Part shown: one piece after another, positions 32,458 through 42,330 of the stretch
How the letters are laid out: every line of letters begins with the position of its first letter
Position numbering within the stretch: position 1 is the first letter of the stretch
From: Viola odorata
Lineage: Eukaryota; Streptophyta; Magnoliopsida; Malpighiales; Violaceae
Direction: 5' to 3'
DNA length: 64,000 nucleotides
NCBI GenBank assembly: GCA_963691705.1
Contig: OY829546.1
Span: 33,884,040 to 33,948,039 of the forward strand
The notes under the pieces: generated by a model
Seen by the model: only the letters and a program-made list of their open reading frames with translations
The model's database searches: none
What the model was told of the DNA's origin: nothing
Position numbers and translations under genes: made by a program

Positions 32458-32880
32458 CTAATCCTCATCAGGCCAATAAATGCCATGGTGATAAACCCCG
32501 TCATCATCAAGGAATGGCATCTTCCCGTCAGCATTCGGGACCGGCTGGTCTGCCTCCCTTTCTAGGCAGGACCCTGACGGGCATGACTTTTCTTTGACAC
32601 TCGAATCTGCCAACCCCGCACCAGCACTGGTGGGAAAATCCTCGTTCAGCGAGCAATCAGGGGAAGAAAAACGTTTGCCACCCTCTTGAATAGCAGAACC
32701 AGAAGAAGCCAAAGTCACAAAGGGCGTCTTGGAAGTCCGTTTCCCCTGTCTCTTACGACCCTTTTGGCGGACCGGAGGCCTCCATGGTGGTGAAGGAGGG
32801 GGATGATCTGAGTCCGGCGAAGTCGGGGGAGTCGGCAAGGAGTCGCAATCCATGGAACTTAAGAAATAAAAATCTGCCAT
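32458..32880 (-). CDS. Antisense gene 3 of B, unknown function
   Basis: 140 codons from the ATG at 32880 (MADFYFLSSMDCDSLP). I prefer this start to the longer ORF beginning at 32940, because it follows a CTTTTGCAG acceptor-like sequence and lies about 65 bp below a TATA box. The protein has a Pro-rich segment (SLPTPPTSPDSDHPPPSPPW), a basic, nuclear-signal-like stretch (RQKGRKRQGKR) and an acidic C-terminus rich in Asp and Tyr (FLDDDGVYHHGIYWPDED). I recognise no domain and it is probably largely disordered. The frame is intact. It sits in the same orientation as, and between, the two unrelated neighbours of the cassette. Confidence 0.6.
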   Translation of the reverse strand: MADFYFLSSMDCDSLPTPPTSPDSDHPPPSPPWRPPVRQKGRKRQGKRTSKTPFVTLASSGSAIQEGGKRFSSPDCSLNEDFPTSAGAGLADSSVKEKSCPSGSCLEREADQPVPNADGKMPFLDDDGVYHHGIYWPDED

Positions 32881-32944
32881 GTCACCTGCAAAAGCAAAAA
32901 AGAAGGAAAAGGATGAAGATGAACAGGAAAGGGAAACCAAACTC

Positions 32945-32953
32945 CCTTATATA
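32945..32953 (-). promoter_or_regulatory. TATA box of antisense gene 3
   Basis: CTATATAAG on the minus strand, a near-consensus plant TATA box, about 65 bp above the ATG at 32880. Confidence 0.65.
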
Positions 32954-33285
32954 GCCGAGTGAGCATTTCGATCCCTGAAAAATCAATTAAGACGCTTGGG
33001 AAAAATAACTGCAATTGCAGAATCCGATCCGTCACAGGCGCATCTGCTCGTTGAACGCACCAATCAAAGGGCACCAAAGAACCGCCCAACCACCTGCCAC
33101 TGAAAAGACGACCCTGTAACAGTCAAGACAGAGCATTTATTGCTAATTCCCGGAACACGACCACTGCAATACAATGTCCCGAGGAAGACCCATTTTCAGT
33201 TGGGCTCATGACAAATATTTCCAACCAATAAAGCAAGCAACCACGCAAGAAAAAGAGAAGACTTGGGAAAAAGCAGAGACAATTA

Positions 33286-33291
33286 TTTATT
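33286..33291 (-). terminator. AATAAA poly(A) signal of antisense gene 4
   Basis: AATAAA on the minus strand within AAATAAATAATT, about 80 bp after the stop codon of the gene at 33368-33751. Confidence 0.45.
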
Positions 33292-33367
33292 TATGGCCAG
33301 GTGGCCTTAGCGTTCAAATATGTACAAGAAACATAAGAAAAACAACGAGAAGAAGCGAAGCCAACGG

Positions 33368-33751
33368 TCAGATATTGGACCCCGCATCATCTTCCCCTTG
33401 CACAACGGGAACCTCCCTTAAAGCGTCAGCGACGGAGGTCAGTTCGGAAGAGCAAGCTCTCATGCCCTTTAGGCAGCAGGCCAGCAGATCTTTCCTCTGC
33501 TGCAGCATCGAGGCCACCACATCAAGATGAGCACTGACAGTGGCCAATTTCGCCAAACTCCCTAGGGGATTAAAATCCTCCAGAGTTATTCCCAGCTGTC
33601 TAGACAGAATAGGGGTTAGCACCCCCTGCAACTCCAGGACATCCTCGGAGGTCTTGGTGATCATCCTCTCCAGGAAGCCGATATCACCCTCAGTAAGATT
33701 CTTCAGGGTCAGAGTTTTGGAGATGAGGAAATTGCGAGTCAGTTCATCCAT
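33368..33751 (-). CDS. Antisense gene 4 of B, homologue of the gene in Z
   Basis: 127 codons from MDELTRNFLISK. The longer ORF start at 33799 is rejected, because the homologue in Z begins at the matching MDHLTKNF. It shares the blocks KTSED.LELQG.LTP, FLE..I.KTSED and MLQQRKDLL with Z and the same DDAGS end. It is helical and leucine-rich, has no membrane segment, and may form a coiled coil. TATA box at 33812-33821 and AATAAA at 33286. It is the first gene in from the 3' LTR, about 200 bp inside it. Function unknown. Confidence 0.7.
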   Translation of the reverse strand: MDELTRNFLISKTLTLKNLTEGDIGFLERMITKTSEDVLELQGVLTPILSRQLGITLEDFNPLGSLAKLATVSAHLDVVASMLQQRKDLLACCLKGMRACSSELTSVADALREVPVVQGEDDAGSNI

Positions 33752-33811
33752 GGCGGAATATGAAAAGAAAGAACGTGAAAAATGCGAAGAAACTGGCACA
33801 GAGAAATCTCT

Positions 33812-33821
33812 GATTTATAAA
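33812..33821 (-). promoter_or_regulatory. TATA box of antisense gene 4
   Basis: TTTATAAATC on the minus strand, about 61 bp upstream of the ATG at 33751. The equivalent site in Z is at 491-500. Confidence 0.6.
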
Positions 33822-33946
33822 TTCTGACAAAAAACCGTCAGGACCATCTTCTGAGGCAAAACCGCCCCGGTACTTAAAGGGACTCTCCGTAAGAGAAGGA
33901 ACGTTAGCCCTTGGTAAACCCTCGGGCTCATTTTTAGTTGGGCTTA

Positions 33947-34518
33947 TGATAACAATCCACCTAAAAGAAAGGGTATTTTCATCTATCACCCGGTGGGAAG
34001 AGGCATAGCTACTGTTTCGCACCACCACGGTAGGGACAAGATTGCTACCTTCCCCAAAGGCTAACGCTATAAAGGCTAACGGGGCCCTACCGGCTCCTCT
34101 CACGGACCTCCTGCTTGGCTCAAGGAGTTATCTCACCCCCAGAGGAAACCACGCGTCAGGATTAACGCTCCGGCCATTATCCTACCGCGGCAATATCTAC
34201 CTAAACACCTACCGCCAAGGTAGCGTATCACGATAAGGGCGAATCACAGACCCTAACGCGAGCGATAGCTCCGTACCCGTTTACTCGGGCGGGAACGCCC
34301 CCTTTCTTCTATAAATACCTCCCCCACAAAGGAGGCAGGTAAGCGGACTTGACTGGCCAAAACTCTGCCAATTTCAGTACACCTACTGACTTAAGCATCG
34401 GAGTGTTTCCGCCGGAGACCCCCTCCGGCGCATTGCAGGTACTGTGGACCGTCGCGCACACTGATCTGAGAAGAGTTGCTCCGCTATACATCCTTCGGCA
34501 GAAGACAAATTATTATCA
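33947..34518 (+). repeat. 3' LTR of B
   Basis: 572 bp, same ends and length as the 5' LTR. Eight transitions separate the two (1.4%). The TATA box is at 34309-34318. The conserved block before it (33905-33946) ends AGTTGGGCTTA and is shared with Z. Confidence 0.92.
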
Positions 34519-35073
34519 TTAGACTCTGCCAGGATTCTGAGAGAAGGGATTTCTACCTCAAGGGGAATTACGGCTTCCATGCCGTAAACTAATGAGTAGG
34601 GAGTTGCCTCTGTAGATGTACGGGTTGCTATTCGGTAAGCATGCAGTGTGAAGGGAAGCATGTCATGCCAATCTTTGTGAGTGATTACCATCTTTTGGAT
34701 GATCCTCTTCAAGCTTTTGTTTGACAGGTTTAAACTCAGGTTTCAATGGGATGCGATGCTCACCTATCCTGGGATCAAGACCTGGCATATCGGCGTACGA
34801 CCATGCAAATACGTCCGAGTAGTCTGTGAGGAGGGAAATCAATCTTTCCCTCTGAGTCGTATCCAAGGTAGTTCCGAGGTTGACCAACTTCTGACTCTCA
34901 TTGCTTGCCCCCAAGTTTACTTCGTCCAATTCCTCCCGATGAGGGGTTATTTCCTTTTCTGAACTTTCCAGTAAATGGGCCAATTCGTAGGGAATTTTGA
35001 CCTTATCTTCGGTGGGGACGACAATTTCTTCGCCAGTAAAGACAGGTTTTATCAAGACAATCCGAACTAACAC
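34519..35073 (-). pseudogene. C: RT start fused to integrase C-terminus by deletion
   Basis: From 35073 the RT N-terminus reads FTGEEIVVPTEDKVKIP, then DYSDVFAWSYADMPGLDP and EHRIPLKPEFKPVKQKL, very close to A. At about 34716 it passes abruptly into integrase sequence in another frame: THKDWHDMLPFTLHAYR, then TPYSLVYGMEAVIPLEVEIP. The RT palm, RNase H and the integrase finger and core are missing, a loss of roughly 3 kb compared with a complete element. The right target-site duplication of B (TTAGA) occupies 34519-34523. Beyond it the gene resumes at 18786. Confidence 0.75.
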
Positions 35074-35250
35074 TCATCTTGAAATTAAAAGTGCGGAAAA
35101 AAGAGATGCGTAAAATGAAAATATGCATATATATTGATTTTTAACAAAAAGGAACATGAGTCCCTACAAAATGTTTTTGTAAGAAAACGTGCAAAAACAT
35201 ATATATATATATATTATTTTTCAAAAGGAGAAATTACGGAGAGACATCCG
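35074..35250 (-). other. Intron-like spacer between protease and RT of C
   Basis: Matches the A intron along its length (GCACGTTTTCTTAC, then TTTTGTTAAAAATCAATATAT). The donor GTAATT is present, but the acceptor region reads TTTCAAGATG rather than TTTCAGGATG, so the original splice site is probably lost. A TA microsatellite of about 16 bp lies near 35200. Confidence 0.6.
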
Positions 35251-36390
35251 GAAGCATGGTGATGGTCCAGTTGCGCACAGACTCCCCTGACTTCTTTACA
35301 AAAATGACTGAACCAGGCAACGATTCTTCTTCTCCTAGAGTGTAGATACGGAGGTCTGATACCCTGATTGGATTTTCATTGATACCCTGATACGGGAACG
35401 TGGTTCTGATATGAGGGATTTGCATTTTACCACTTGGCGCAGAACGTCCAAATAGCTTAGCTAGCTGTTTTTCTTTCTTTTCTTGGGCAATCCTGGCAAA
35501 ATCGGCCTTGCTGGGTTGGTACCCTAACCCAAAGCGGTCTCCGAAGCTCTTCGGAGGTGCCCAACCTTTTGATCCTTGTAACTCGGCCCCGAGCTATTTT
35601 CCCAATTGGAAGCTTCCCTCTAGTATTGACTTAGTGGTTGTTTCGGCTATTTCAGATTTTGAGGCTTCGCAAATGGGGGATCCTTCCTCGATCCAATCCG
35701 CGTTGACAATTTCGAAGGCTTGGAATGAACTCTCCAAGGTTTCAGCAGTTTCGACGTAAGACACGGATGCATGCTTGGCCAAGATCAATGCTTCCTCTGC
35801 CTTTATTGTGACGAGGGCATTGTCCTTGACGTATTTGAGGCACTGATACAGGGAAGAGGGGACAACTCCCGTTGAATGGATCCAAGGCCATCCTAGAAGC
35901 ATGCTGTAAGCGGGTTGGATTTCCATGATCTAGAACGTCAAGGCGAAAGTGTGAGGCAAGATGACCATATCCAAATCAAAGTTCCCGATGATCTCTCGAA
36001 TGGTTCCATCGAAAGCCCTAGCCATCATTCCGCTAGGTTTCATGTGAGAGAAATCGACCGGTAGTTGTTCGAGGACATGCCTGGGCATGACATTAAGTGC
36101 GGACCCATTGTCGATTAGAGCCTTTGCTATGAAATATCCCTTGCATTCTACCGTGATGTATAGGGCCTTGTTGTGATCTCTTCCTGAGGGGTCGATCTCT
36201 CATTCAGAGAAGGAAATGCTGCTTAGGGCTTGAATCCTTCCGACAAGGTTTTCCACCCCTTCCATGGTGATATCCTTAGTCACGAAGGCTTGCTTCAGGA
36301 CCTTTAAGAGAGCTTGGCGATGAGGCTCTGAAGTAAGGATCAGCTCCATGATGGAAATGCGAGCCGGGGTTTTCTTTAGCTATTCGATGA
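35234..36390 (-). pseudogene. Protease region of C (broken)
   Basis: Homologous to 7640-8760 of A. The catalytic block is near 36110, with a DNGSALNVMP-type reading, and LLGWPWIHSTG at about 35880 replaces the usual LLGRPWIH. Stops and a frameshift near 35930 and 35590 split it into three open pieces (35594-35926, then 35234-35425 at the end). It ends SVRNWTITMLPDVSP, keeping the tryptophan codon that became a stop in A. Confidence 0.7.
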
Positions 36391-36403
36391 TGCTGAACTC
36401 GCT

Positions 36404-37936
36404 CTATTTCATGATCTTGAGGAACTCGGCTGTCTCGTCCTCAGTTATAGGTTTGCTCAAACCTTGCATCTCTTCTACTGTCTCTTCGCGGATCATAGGA
36501 TTTTTCCCTTTGGCTTGTCGTTGCTTCTCTACTTCCTCCGAGATGTAACATCTTTCGGTGCAGGTCATGCCCCCGATATGAGAGGCTTCGCCGATAGCGA
36601 GTCCGGTTGGTGTGACTGCAGGAGGGGTGGTGACCACAGTGTATCCGTAGTTGAATGGGACCGCGTGTAAGTCTCGGCTAGGAGCATTCACGGCTAATGT
36701 GAACACTACCTTGCATGGGGTCGTGGCCGCATCCCCTATTTGGGCCACGTATTTGAAGGAATATGGTGCTGGAGGATTATCCTCGATGGCGTTGATTATT
36801 CCTCGGGTTTCCCCTTTGGTTTGGATGATCCCGAATGCCGTGAGTTGCTTGACTTTCTGCCGAAAAAGTCCGCAATCCTGGATTTCGTGCTTGCTTTCCC
36901 CTTGGCAGAATAGGCATTGGGCCTAATTATTCCCCGGGAATGGCAGATATGCATTGTTAGCTAATTCGAAGAACAGTTCTTCGTTGGGTGTTTCCTTCAT
37001 TGAAGGATGAGATACGTTGATTCCAACGGAAGCAATGTGGCTCATCCCAGGATTATGGTGTGGTAGAGGACTGGTTGTCATATCAGGACCCTTTGCTAAA
37101 CCTCGGGACGAGATTCGTCCTTGTTGGGTTAGGTGCTCGACCTTCTCTCTAAAGGCGTAACAGTCTTCTAGGGAGTGTCATCGGGTTCCGGAATGATATT
37201 CGCAGCTAACCTTCGAATCATACCAGCCAGGGTAAGGAGTTGATTGAGGCGAGAGTGGGGATGGTGTAATCTCCCCATCTGCCAGGAGGCTTGCGTAGAT
37301 TTCCTTTAAAGGAAACAGAGGAAGTGACCATATCGGTGAGGGGTATGACTCGGAGTCCGAGGATTCCTGAGAAGATAGCAATGGTGCTGCGCTAGAATGG
37401 GAGAGTGGTGCCGAATACCTGACCAGGTAGTCGAATTTCCCGGAAGGCTGGCCCAGGGTGTCGATCTCACGGTCACCCTCGTCGCGGTGCGTGGAGAATC
37501 GTTTGCATGACGAAGTCCACCTTTTCTTTTGGGTGATTTGGAGTAAGGTACCTTCGGAGTTAGGCGGGATAGGAAATCCTTCTCCGATGGTGTTAATGGA
37601 TCCTTCCCCGTGGGTCGCTTTCTGGGTTTGTATTACTCCGAGACTCGAGAGTTGTCTCACCTTTCCTGCGAACAACTCGCAACCTTGGATCTTATGATCG
37701 TCACTTCCTTTGCAGTACATGCAGTGACTTGGATTGCTCTCCGAGTATGGCATATATCCTCCTCGATCTAAGGCCTGGAAAAGCTATTCTTGTGGCCAGC
37801 TTGATGCTGAAGAGAGAAGGTCATTGCTTTCTCCTGCCGAGATGGCATTCACCCCTCCCTTTCCTTGGGAATGATTGGGGAGAGGGTTGGTGGATGTGTT
37901 GGGTCCTTTTGCTAACCCTTCGAAAGATACATGGTG
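36404..37936 (-). pseudogene. C-terminal gag of C (truncated)
   Basis: 37178-37753 encodes YMPYSESNPSHCMYCKGSDD, then the knuckle-like HKIQGCELFAGK and a Ser/Pro-rich tail that aligns with 6230-6830 of A. 36404-36748 corresponds to 7241-7600. The sequence between is present but interrupted by stops. It stops at 37936, within the region equivalent to 6050 of A, exactly where the D LTR begins. The upstream half of gag and ORF1 are not found. Confidence 0.7.
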
Positions 37937-38922
37937 TGATCCTGCCTAGGGTAAGTAGGCCGAATTACAATGGAGCTTATAGAGGATCTAGCCGAATCGA
38001 ATTACCTAGTGACAACAAGATCACAAGGAAAGAAAAGACACGAACAAGTAATATTTAGCGGAGAATTAAGGAAATATGTACTCGGAAATGATTAGGATTG
38101 ATAAAGGATTGAAATTGATCACATGAGCATCCAAGAATTAATCCAAGCAAGTAGACATCCACGATCCTTGGAATAAGTATTTAATAGACCTTCATTCATT
38201 CAAGAAACTTGCCAAAATTACACATACAAATTCGAGGAATCCCCGAGTAATAATCGGAAGGAGTAATCTCAACTTGAACGATTTTTACTCAAGGAAAAGT
38301 GAGGAGTTTCAAGGCTTATGTGATACAAGAAGGAGTAATCTCACTTGACTAATATCACTCAAAGTCTAAAAACTAAGGAGGAAAATGAAACAAAAGAGTT
38401 ATATATAGTAGGCATGCAAATTGGGCTTGAAAAGCCCAAAAATCCGAAATCTAGGAAGTGGCTTAGCGTGATTACGTTAAGAGCTTAGCGTAATCACGCT
38501 AAGGTTTGTGCCCAAAAATCTGAGATACATCAGAGGGTAGCGTGATTCACGCTAAGAGCTTAGCGTGATTACGGTTAGCTAACGTAATCACGTTAAGACC
38601 TTAGCGTGATTACGCTAAGGTTTGTGCCCAAAAATCCGAGATACATCAGAGGGTAGCGTGATTCACGCTAAGCTCTTACCATGATTACGGTTAGCTAACC
38701 GTAATCACGCTAAGAGCTTAACGTGATTACGCTAGGAATTCTTCTTTGGCTCGATGGATGGTCACATGGGCAATCTTTTCCTTGGCTTTGATAGGTTCTT
38801 TCTCTCTCATTTTGCCTTCAAACCATAGGGACAACCCTCTTGCTTTGCTCCGGGTGATCGGGCCTGGAGGCAACATGTCTTGAGTGTCAAAATTGGCATT
38901 GGAGGGATCCGTGATCACATCA
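37937..38922 (-). repeat. 3' LTR of D
   Basis: 986 bp. On the minus strand it starts TGATGTGATCACGG after the purine-rich GAAGGGGAAGGAGT. On the plus strand it starts TGATCCTGCC. A TATA box ACTATATATAAC is at 38399-38410 on the minus strand. It contains the palindromic module at 38455-38740. The flank at 37932-37936 (TGGTG) has no partner in the window. Confidence 0.65.
38455..38740. repeat. Palindromic repeats within the D LTR
   Basis: Ten or so copies of TTAGCGTGATTACGCTAA and its variants, in both orientations, some directly back to back. A 116-bp unit containing CCCAAAAATC.GAGATACATC, then AGAGGG and four palindrome arms is tandemly duplicated (38511 and 38627). Confidence 0.85.
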
Positions 38923-39221
38923 ACTCCTTCCCCTTCGAAAGGATTCATCCTCGAATCCATTCCTTGAGGATTTTCTTCAACTTCGGGGCAAAGAGACAGA
39001 TCATTGACATTGAATGTATGGCTGATTCCCCCATATTCGCTTGGAAGATCTAGAACATAAGCATTGGCGTCAATACGGCGGAGGATTTGAAAAGGCCCGT
39101 CCCCTCGTGGACTTAGCTTGCCTTGTCGTTGGCGCGGAAATCGATCCTTGCTCCAATGAAGCCACACCCATTGTCCCGGTTCGAAGGAAGTAGGAGTCTT
39201 GCCCTTATTGCGCTTGGCCAT
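38727..39221 (-). pseudogene. Integrase C-terminal tail of D
   Basis: Continues the frame of the polyprotein after a TAA at 39222. Features are SFEPGQWVWLHWSKDRFPRQ, GKLSPRGDGPFQIL and then DLPSEYGGISHTFNVNDLS, the standard integrase C-terminal barrel. Then MDSRMNPFEGEGVD marks the overlap with the purine tract, and PPGPITRSKARGLSL is a tail typical of these chromoviruses. The last about 65 codons lie inside the 3' LTR. It is open but separated from the rest by one stop. Confidence 0.75.
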
Positions 39222-41525
39222 TTATTTTTCGTTAATGCTTTCAATGTTCTTGCGGACTTGTTCATGGAGTTTCTTAACAGCTGCAGCCTTGGCACTCCCA
39301 TCTACACACTTAAGAGAACTCAAGGGCAAAGGTGAGAGATCAAGAGGGGTTAAGGGTTTAAACCCGTAAACCACCTCAAAAGGAGAAAACCCAATGGAAG
39401 AATGATAAGCATTATTATAAGCAAATTCAACAAATGCAATACAATCTTCCCATTTCACTCCATGTTTAGTAATCATTATACGAAGTAATGAGCCTAAAGT
39501 CCTATTCACCACCTCCGTTTGGCCATCCGTTTGAGGGTGACACGTGGTGGAGAAGAGGAGTTTAGTCCCTAACTTTGTCCAAAGAGTCCGCCAAAAATGA
39601 CTTAGGAACTTAGTGTCCCGGTCACTCACAATGCTCTTAGGTATACCATGTAATCGCACCACATGTTGGAAAAATAAAGATGCAATGTGTGTGGCATCAT
39701 GTGTTTTAGAGCATGGTATAAAATGCGCCATTTTAGAAAAACGATCCACCACAACAAAAATAGAGTCATGGTCATTCCTAGATCTAGGCAAACCCAATAC
39801 AAAGTCCATAGACAAGTCTACCCATGGATGTTGTGCAACAGGCAAAGGCATGTAAACCGCATGATGTTTAGATGTGGACTTGGCAGTTTTACACTCAATA
39901 CATCGATTCACAATGTTAGTCACATCTACTTTCATTCGTGGCCAATAGAAATGAGATTTTAAAGCATGCAAAGTTTTGGCAATGCCGAAATGACCACTCA
40001 GAGCTCCCCCGTGAGCTTCCAACACAAGCAATTCCCTAATATTAGAACGTGGTATGTATAATCTATCATATTTGAATAGAAAATTATCATGCTTATAGAA
40101 ATGCATTTGGGAACCACGTGCACAAGCCGTATATATATCACGGAAATCCTCATCATTCTCATACAATTCAGTCAAATGAGAAAATCCAAATATTTGTGCA
40201 TCAAGAGAATTCAAGAGAGCATACCTTCGTGAAAGTGCGTCGGTTACTACATTTTCCTTGCCCTTTTTGTACTTGATGGTATACGGAAATGCTTCGATGA
40301 ATTCCACCCACTTGGCATGTCTCTTATTCAGCTTGGCTTGGCTCTTAAGGAATTTAAGGCTTAGGTGGTCGGTGTGGATGACGAATTGGTTGGCTAGCAA
40401 GTAATGCTCCCACACCATAAGTGCCCTCACCAAGGCGTAGAGTTCCTTGTCATAAGTGGAGTAGTTAAGTTGGGCTCCACTAAGCTTCTCGCTAAAATAT
40501 GCAATGGGGCCTCCTTCTTGAGTTAGGACCGCTCCAATGCCAATCCCGCTCGCATCACACTCCAACTCAAATACTTTGTTGAAGTCCGGCAAGGCTAGAA
40601 TAGGGGATTTCATAAGTCTCTTCTTAAGTTCCTCAAAAGCCTTAGCTTGTCGTTCTCCCCACTCAAAGGGAACATTCTTCTTGGTCAATTCATTGAGGGG
40701 TGCGGCGATTGTTGAGAAGTTTGGCACGAATCGACGGTAAAAGCTTGCTAGGCCGTGAAAAGATCTTACTTCACCGACATTGTGGGGAATTGGCCAATCC
40801 CGTATGGCTTTCACCTTATCCTCATCAACTTGTACGCCACCTACACTCACAACAAAACCAAGGAAATGCACTCGTTTCAAACAAAACTCGCACTTCACAA
40901 ATTTAGCATATAATCGGTGTGTGCGTAAGGTGTCAAATATGGTGCGCAAATGGAACACATGTTCCTCAAGAGATGAACTATACACAAGAATATCATCGAA
41001 GTACACCACAACATACTTGCCAATGAAATTTCGCAAGACATGATTCATTAATCTCATAAAGGTGCTAGGAGCATTGGATAGACCGAATGGCATTACCAAC
41101 CATTCATACAAACCGTGCTTGGTTTTGAAGGCGGTCTTCCACTCATCCCCCTCATGCATCCGGATTTGGTGATACCCACTCATGAGATCAATTTTGGAGT
41201 TGATTTGGCTCCCGCTCAACTCATCAAGTATATCATCGAGGCGTGGAATGGGGTGTCGATATCTCACAGTGATCTTGTTGATGGCTCTACAATTAACACA
41301 CATCCTCCATGTTCCATCTTTCTTAGGCACGAGCAACACGGGCACGATGCAAGGTGACATACTCTCTTGGATATAGCCTTTGCGCAACAAATCTTCCACT
41401 TGTCTTTGAAGCTCCTTCGTCTCCTCGGGGTTACATCGGTAAGCCAGCCTATTTGGTAAAGCTGCTCCGGGTATCAAGTCAATCTTGTGTTCGATCCCAC
41501 GGATAGGAGGAAGGCCACTTGGCAT
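39222..41525 (-). CDS. RT-RNase H-integrase of element D
   Basis: 767 open codons. The RT carries [17 protein letters not shown] (about 61-77), [20 protein letters not shown] (about 145-164) and YFDD (about 175). RNase H begins [16 protein letters not shown] (about 322) and [12 protein letters not shown]. The integrase finger [16 protein letters not shown] and RCIECKTAK is followed by the core with [34 protein letters not shown] and [15 protein letters not shown], so all three acidic residues are present. The ATG at 41525 is internal. A TAG at 41553 separates it from the protease and a TAA ends it. It is the longest intact retroelement ORF in the window. Confidence 0.88.
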   Translation of the reverse strand: MPSGLPPIRGIEHKIDLIPGAALPNRLAYRCNPEETKELQRQVEDLLRKGYIQESMSPCIVPVLLVPKKDGTWRMCVNCRAINKITVRYRHPIPRLDDILDELSGSQINSKIDLMSGYHQIRMHEGDEWKTAFKTKHGLYEWLVMPFGLSNAPSTFMRLMNHVLRNFIGKYVVVYFDDILVYSSSLEEHVFHLRTIFDTLRTHRLYAKFVKCEFCLKRVHFLGFVVSVGGVQVDEDKVKAIRDWPIPHNVGEVRSFHGLASFYRRFVPNFSTIAAPLNELTKKNVPFEWGERQAKAFEELKKRLMKSPILALPDFNKVFELECDASGIGIGAVLTQEGGPIAYFSEKLSGAQLNYSTYDKELYALVRALMVWEHYLLANQFVIHTDHLSLKFLKSQAKLNKRHAKWVEFIEAFPYTIKYKKGKENVVTDALSRRYALLNSLDAQIFGFSHLTELYENDEDFRDIYTACARGSQMHFYKHDNFLFKYDRLYIPRSNIRELLVLEAHGGALSGHFGIAKTLHALKSHFYWPRMKVDVTNIVNRCIECKTAKSTSKHHAVYMPLPVAQHPWVDLSMDFVLGLPRSRNDHDSIFVVVDRFSKMAHFIPCSKTHDATHIASLFFQHVVRLHGIPKSIVSDRDTKFLSHFWRTLWTKLGTKLLFSTTCHPQTDGQTEVVNRTLGSLLRIMITKHGVKWEDCIAFVEFAYNNAYHSSIGFSPFEVVYGFKPLTPLDLSPLPLSSLKCVDGSAKAAAVKKLHEQVRKNIESINEK

Positions 41526-41552
41526 TTCGGATGGAAAGACATCGTCATACTG

Positions 41553-42330
41553 CTACAAAAGAGAAACAAGGGGACTTGGTAGAGAAGAAGGGGGATTAGT
41601 GTCAATTTCCAAACAATGTGCCTTGTATCGAAGTACAAGACACACTTTATTAGAAAATAAAGCTCGCCTCACATCCTTACCCCTCGCTATCACACTCAAG
41701 TGTTTAGGCTCATGCCTCTACCATGCTTACTTTTTTCATGGCGTGTATTCAACTCTCCCTTTGTTTTCTTTCCTCTCCTCTCTTGTGTTTTCCTCTCATG
41801 GCTCACATTTTTCTCTCCTCTTTGTGCATGCTCACTTTTTTCATGCACGTTATTTTCCTCATTCACACACCTTACTTTCTTCTCTCCACTCTTTTCTCTC
41901 ATTTTCTTCATAGTTTGGAACTCGGCACTTGCCTTTTCCATATGCAATCGATCCTCAAGAACTTGAGCGGGTGAAAGTGGAGGAATGCTAAACTTCTTCC
42001 CTTGGTGAGTGAGGTGAATTTTGTTGGTTCGGCCATCATGCACTACCCAACGATCAAATTGCCATGGCCGACCAAGGATGAGATGGCTAGCATCCATGGG
42101 AACTACATCACACAATCTCTCATCCTCATAACTATCTACTTTGAAGGCAACAAGGACTTGTTCCTTCACCTTTACTTCTCCCTCATCACTAAACCAATGT
42201 AAGGAATAAGGATTGGGGTGGGGTGTTGTGGGTAATCCAAGCTTGAAAACTAACAAATAGCTTGCTACATCCACCACACTTCCATTATCAACAATAAGAG
42301 ATGCAACCTTACCATTGATTTCACACCGAG
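41553..42330 (-). pseudogene. Protease and linker of D
   Basis: The catalytic stretch ASLIVDNGSVVDVAS (DNGS) lies near 42270-42310, in a different frame from gag, which overlaps it by about 65 bp. The second loop is LILGRPWQFDRWVVHDGRTN. A long Lys/Glu/His-rich linker follows (MKKMREKSGEKKVRC, then ERKTQERRGKKTKGELNTRH), typical of this family and recurring in E', F and G relatives. The TAG at 41553 ends the frame just before the RT. Confidence 0.7.

Larger units (their letters stand above)
18787..34518 (+). mobile_element. Element B: complete, young Tat-type Ty3/gypsy retrotransposon
   Basis: 15.7 kb, bounded by two 572-bp LTRs with perfect TGATAA/TTATCA ends. Between them lie the primer site, gag, protease, RT, RNase H, archaeal-type RNase H and integrase (19444-25268). 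Two tandem-repeat blocks (25411-26560) and a four-gene antisense cassette (26949-33751) follow. Antisense extra genes between pol and the 3' LTR are known in some plant Tat lineages. The pol frame has three in-frame stops and a frameshift, so this copy is not autonomous, although the LTRs are 98.6% identical. The flanks read TCAGA and TTAGA, a target duplication with one transition. Confidence 0.9.
10703..37936 (-). mobile_element. Element C: Ogre-like retrotransposon, interrupted by B, 5' end missing
   Basis: Read on the minus strand: gag (37936-36404), protease (36390-35234), intron-like spacer, RT start (35073-34716) fused by a deletion to integrase C-terminus (34712-34524), element B, the rest of integrase (18786-18457), a 4.2-kb 3' UTR rich in tandem repeats, a purine tract and the 3' LTR (14191-10703). 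The protein sequence is the same family as A. C inserted into A's RNase H. Its 5' LTR, ORF1 and half of gag are absent. The break at 37936 coincides with the LTR edge of element D. Confidence 0.75.

Noticed and set aside
41700..41974. Plus-strand hydrophobic frames opposite the D linker
   Set aside because: They are the reverse reading of the Lys/Glu/His-rich linker. The same artefact occurs at 53033-53343 and 62488-62817.
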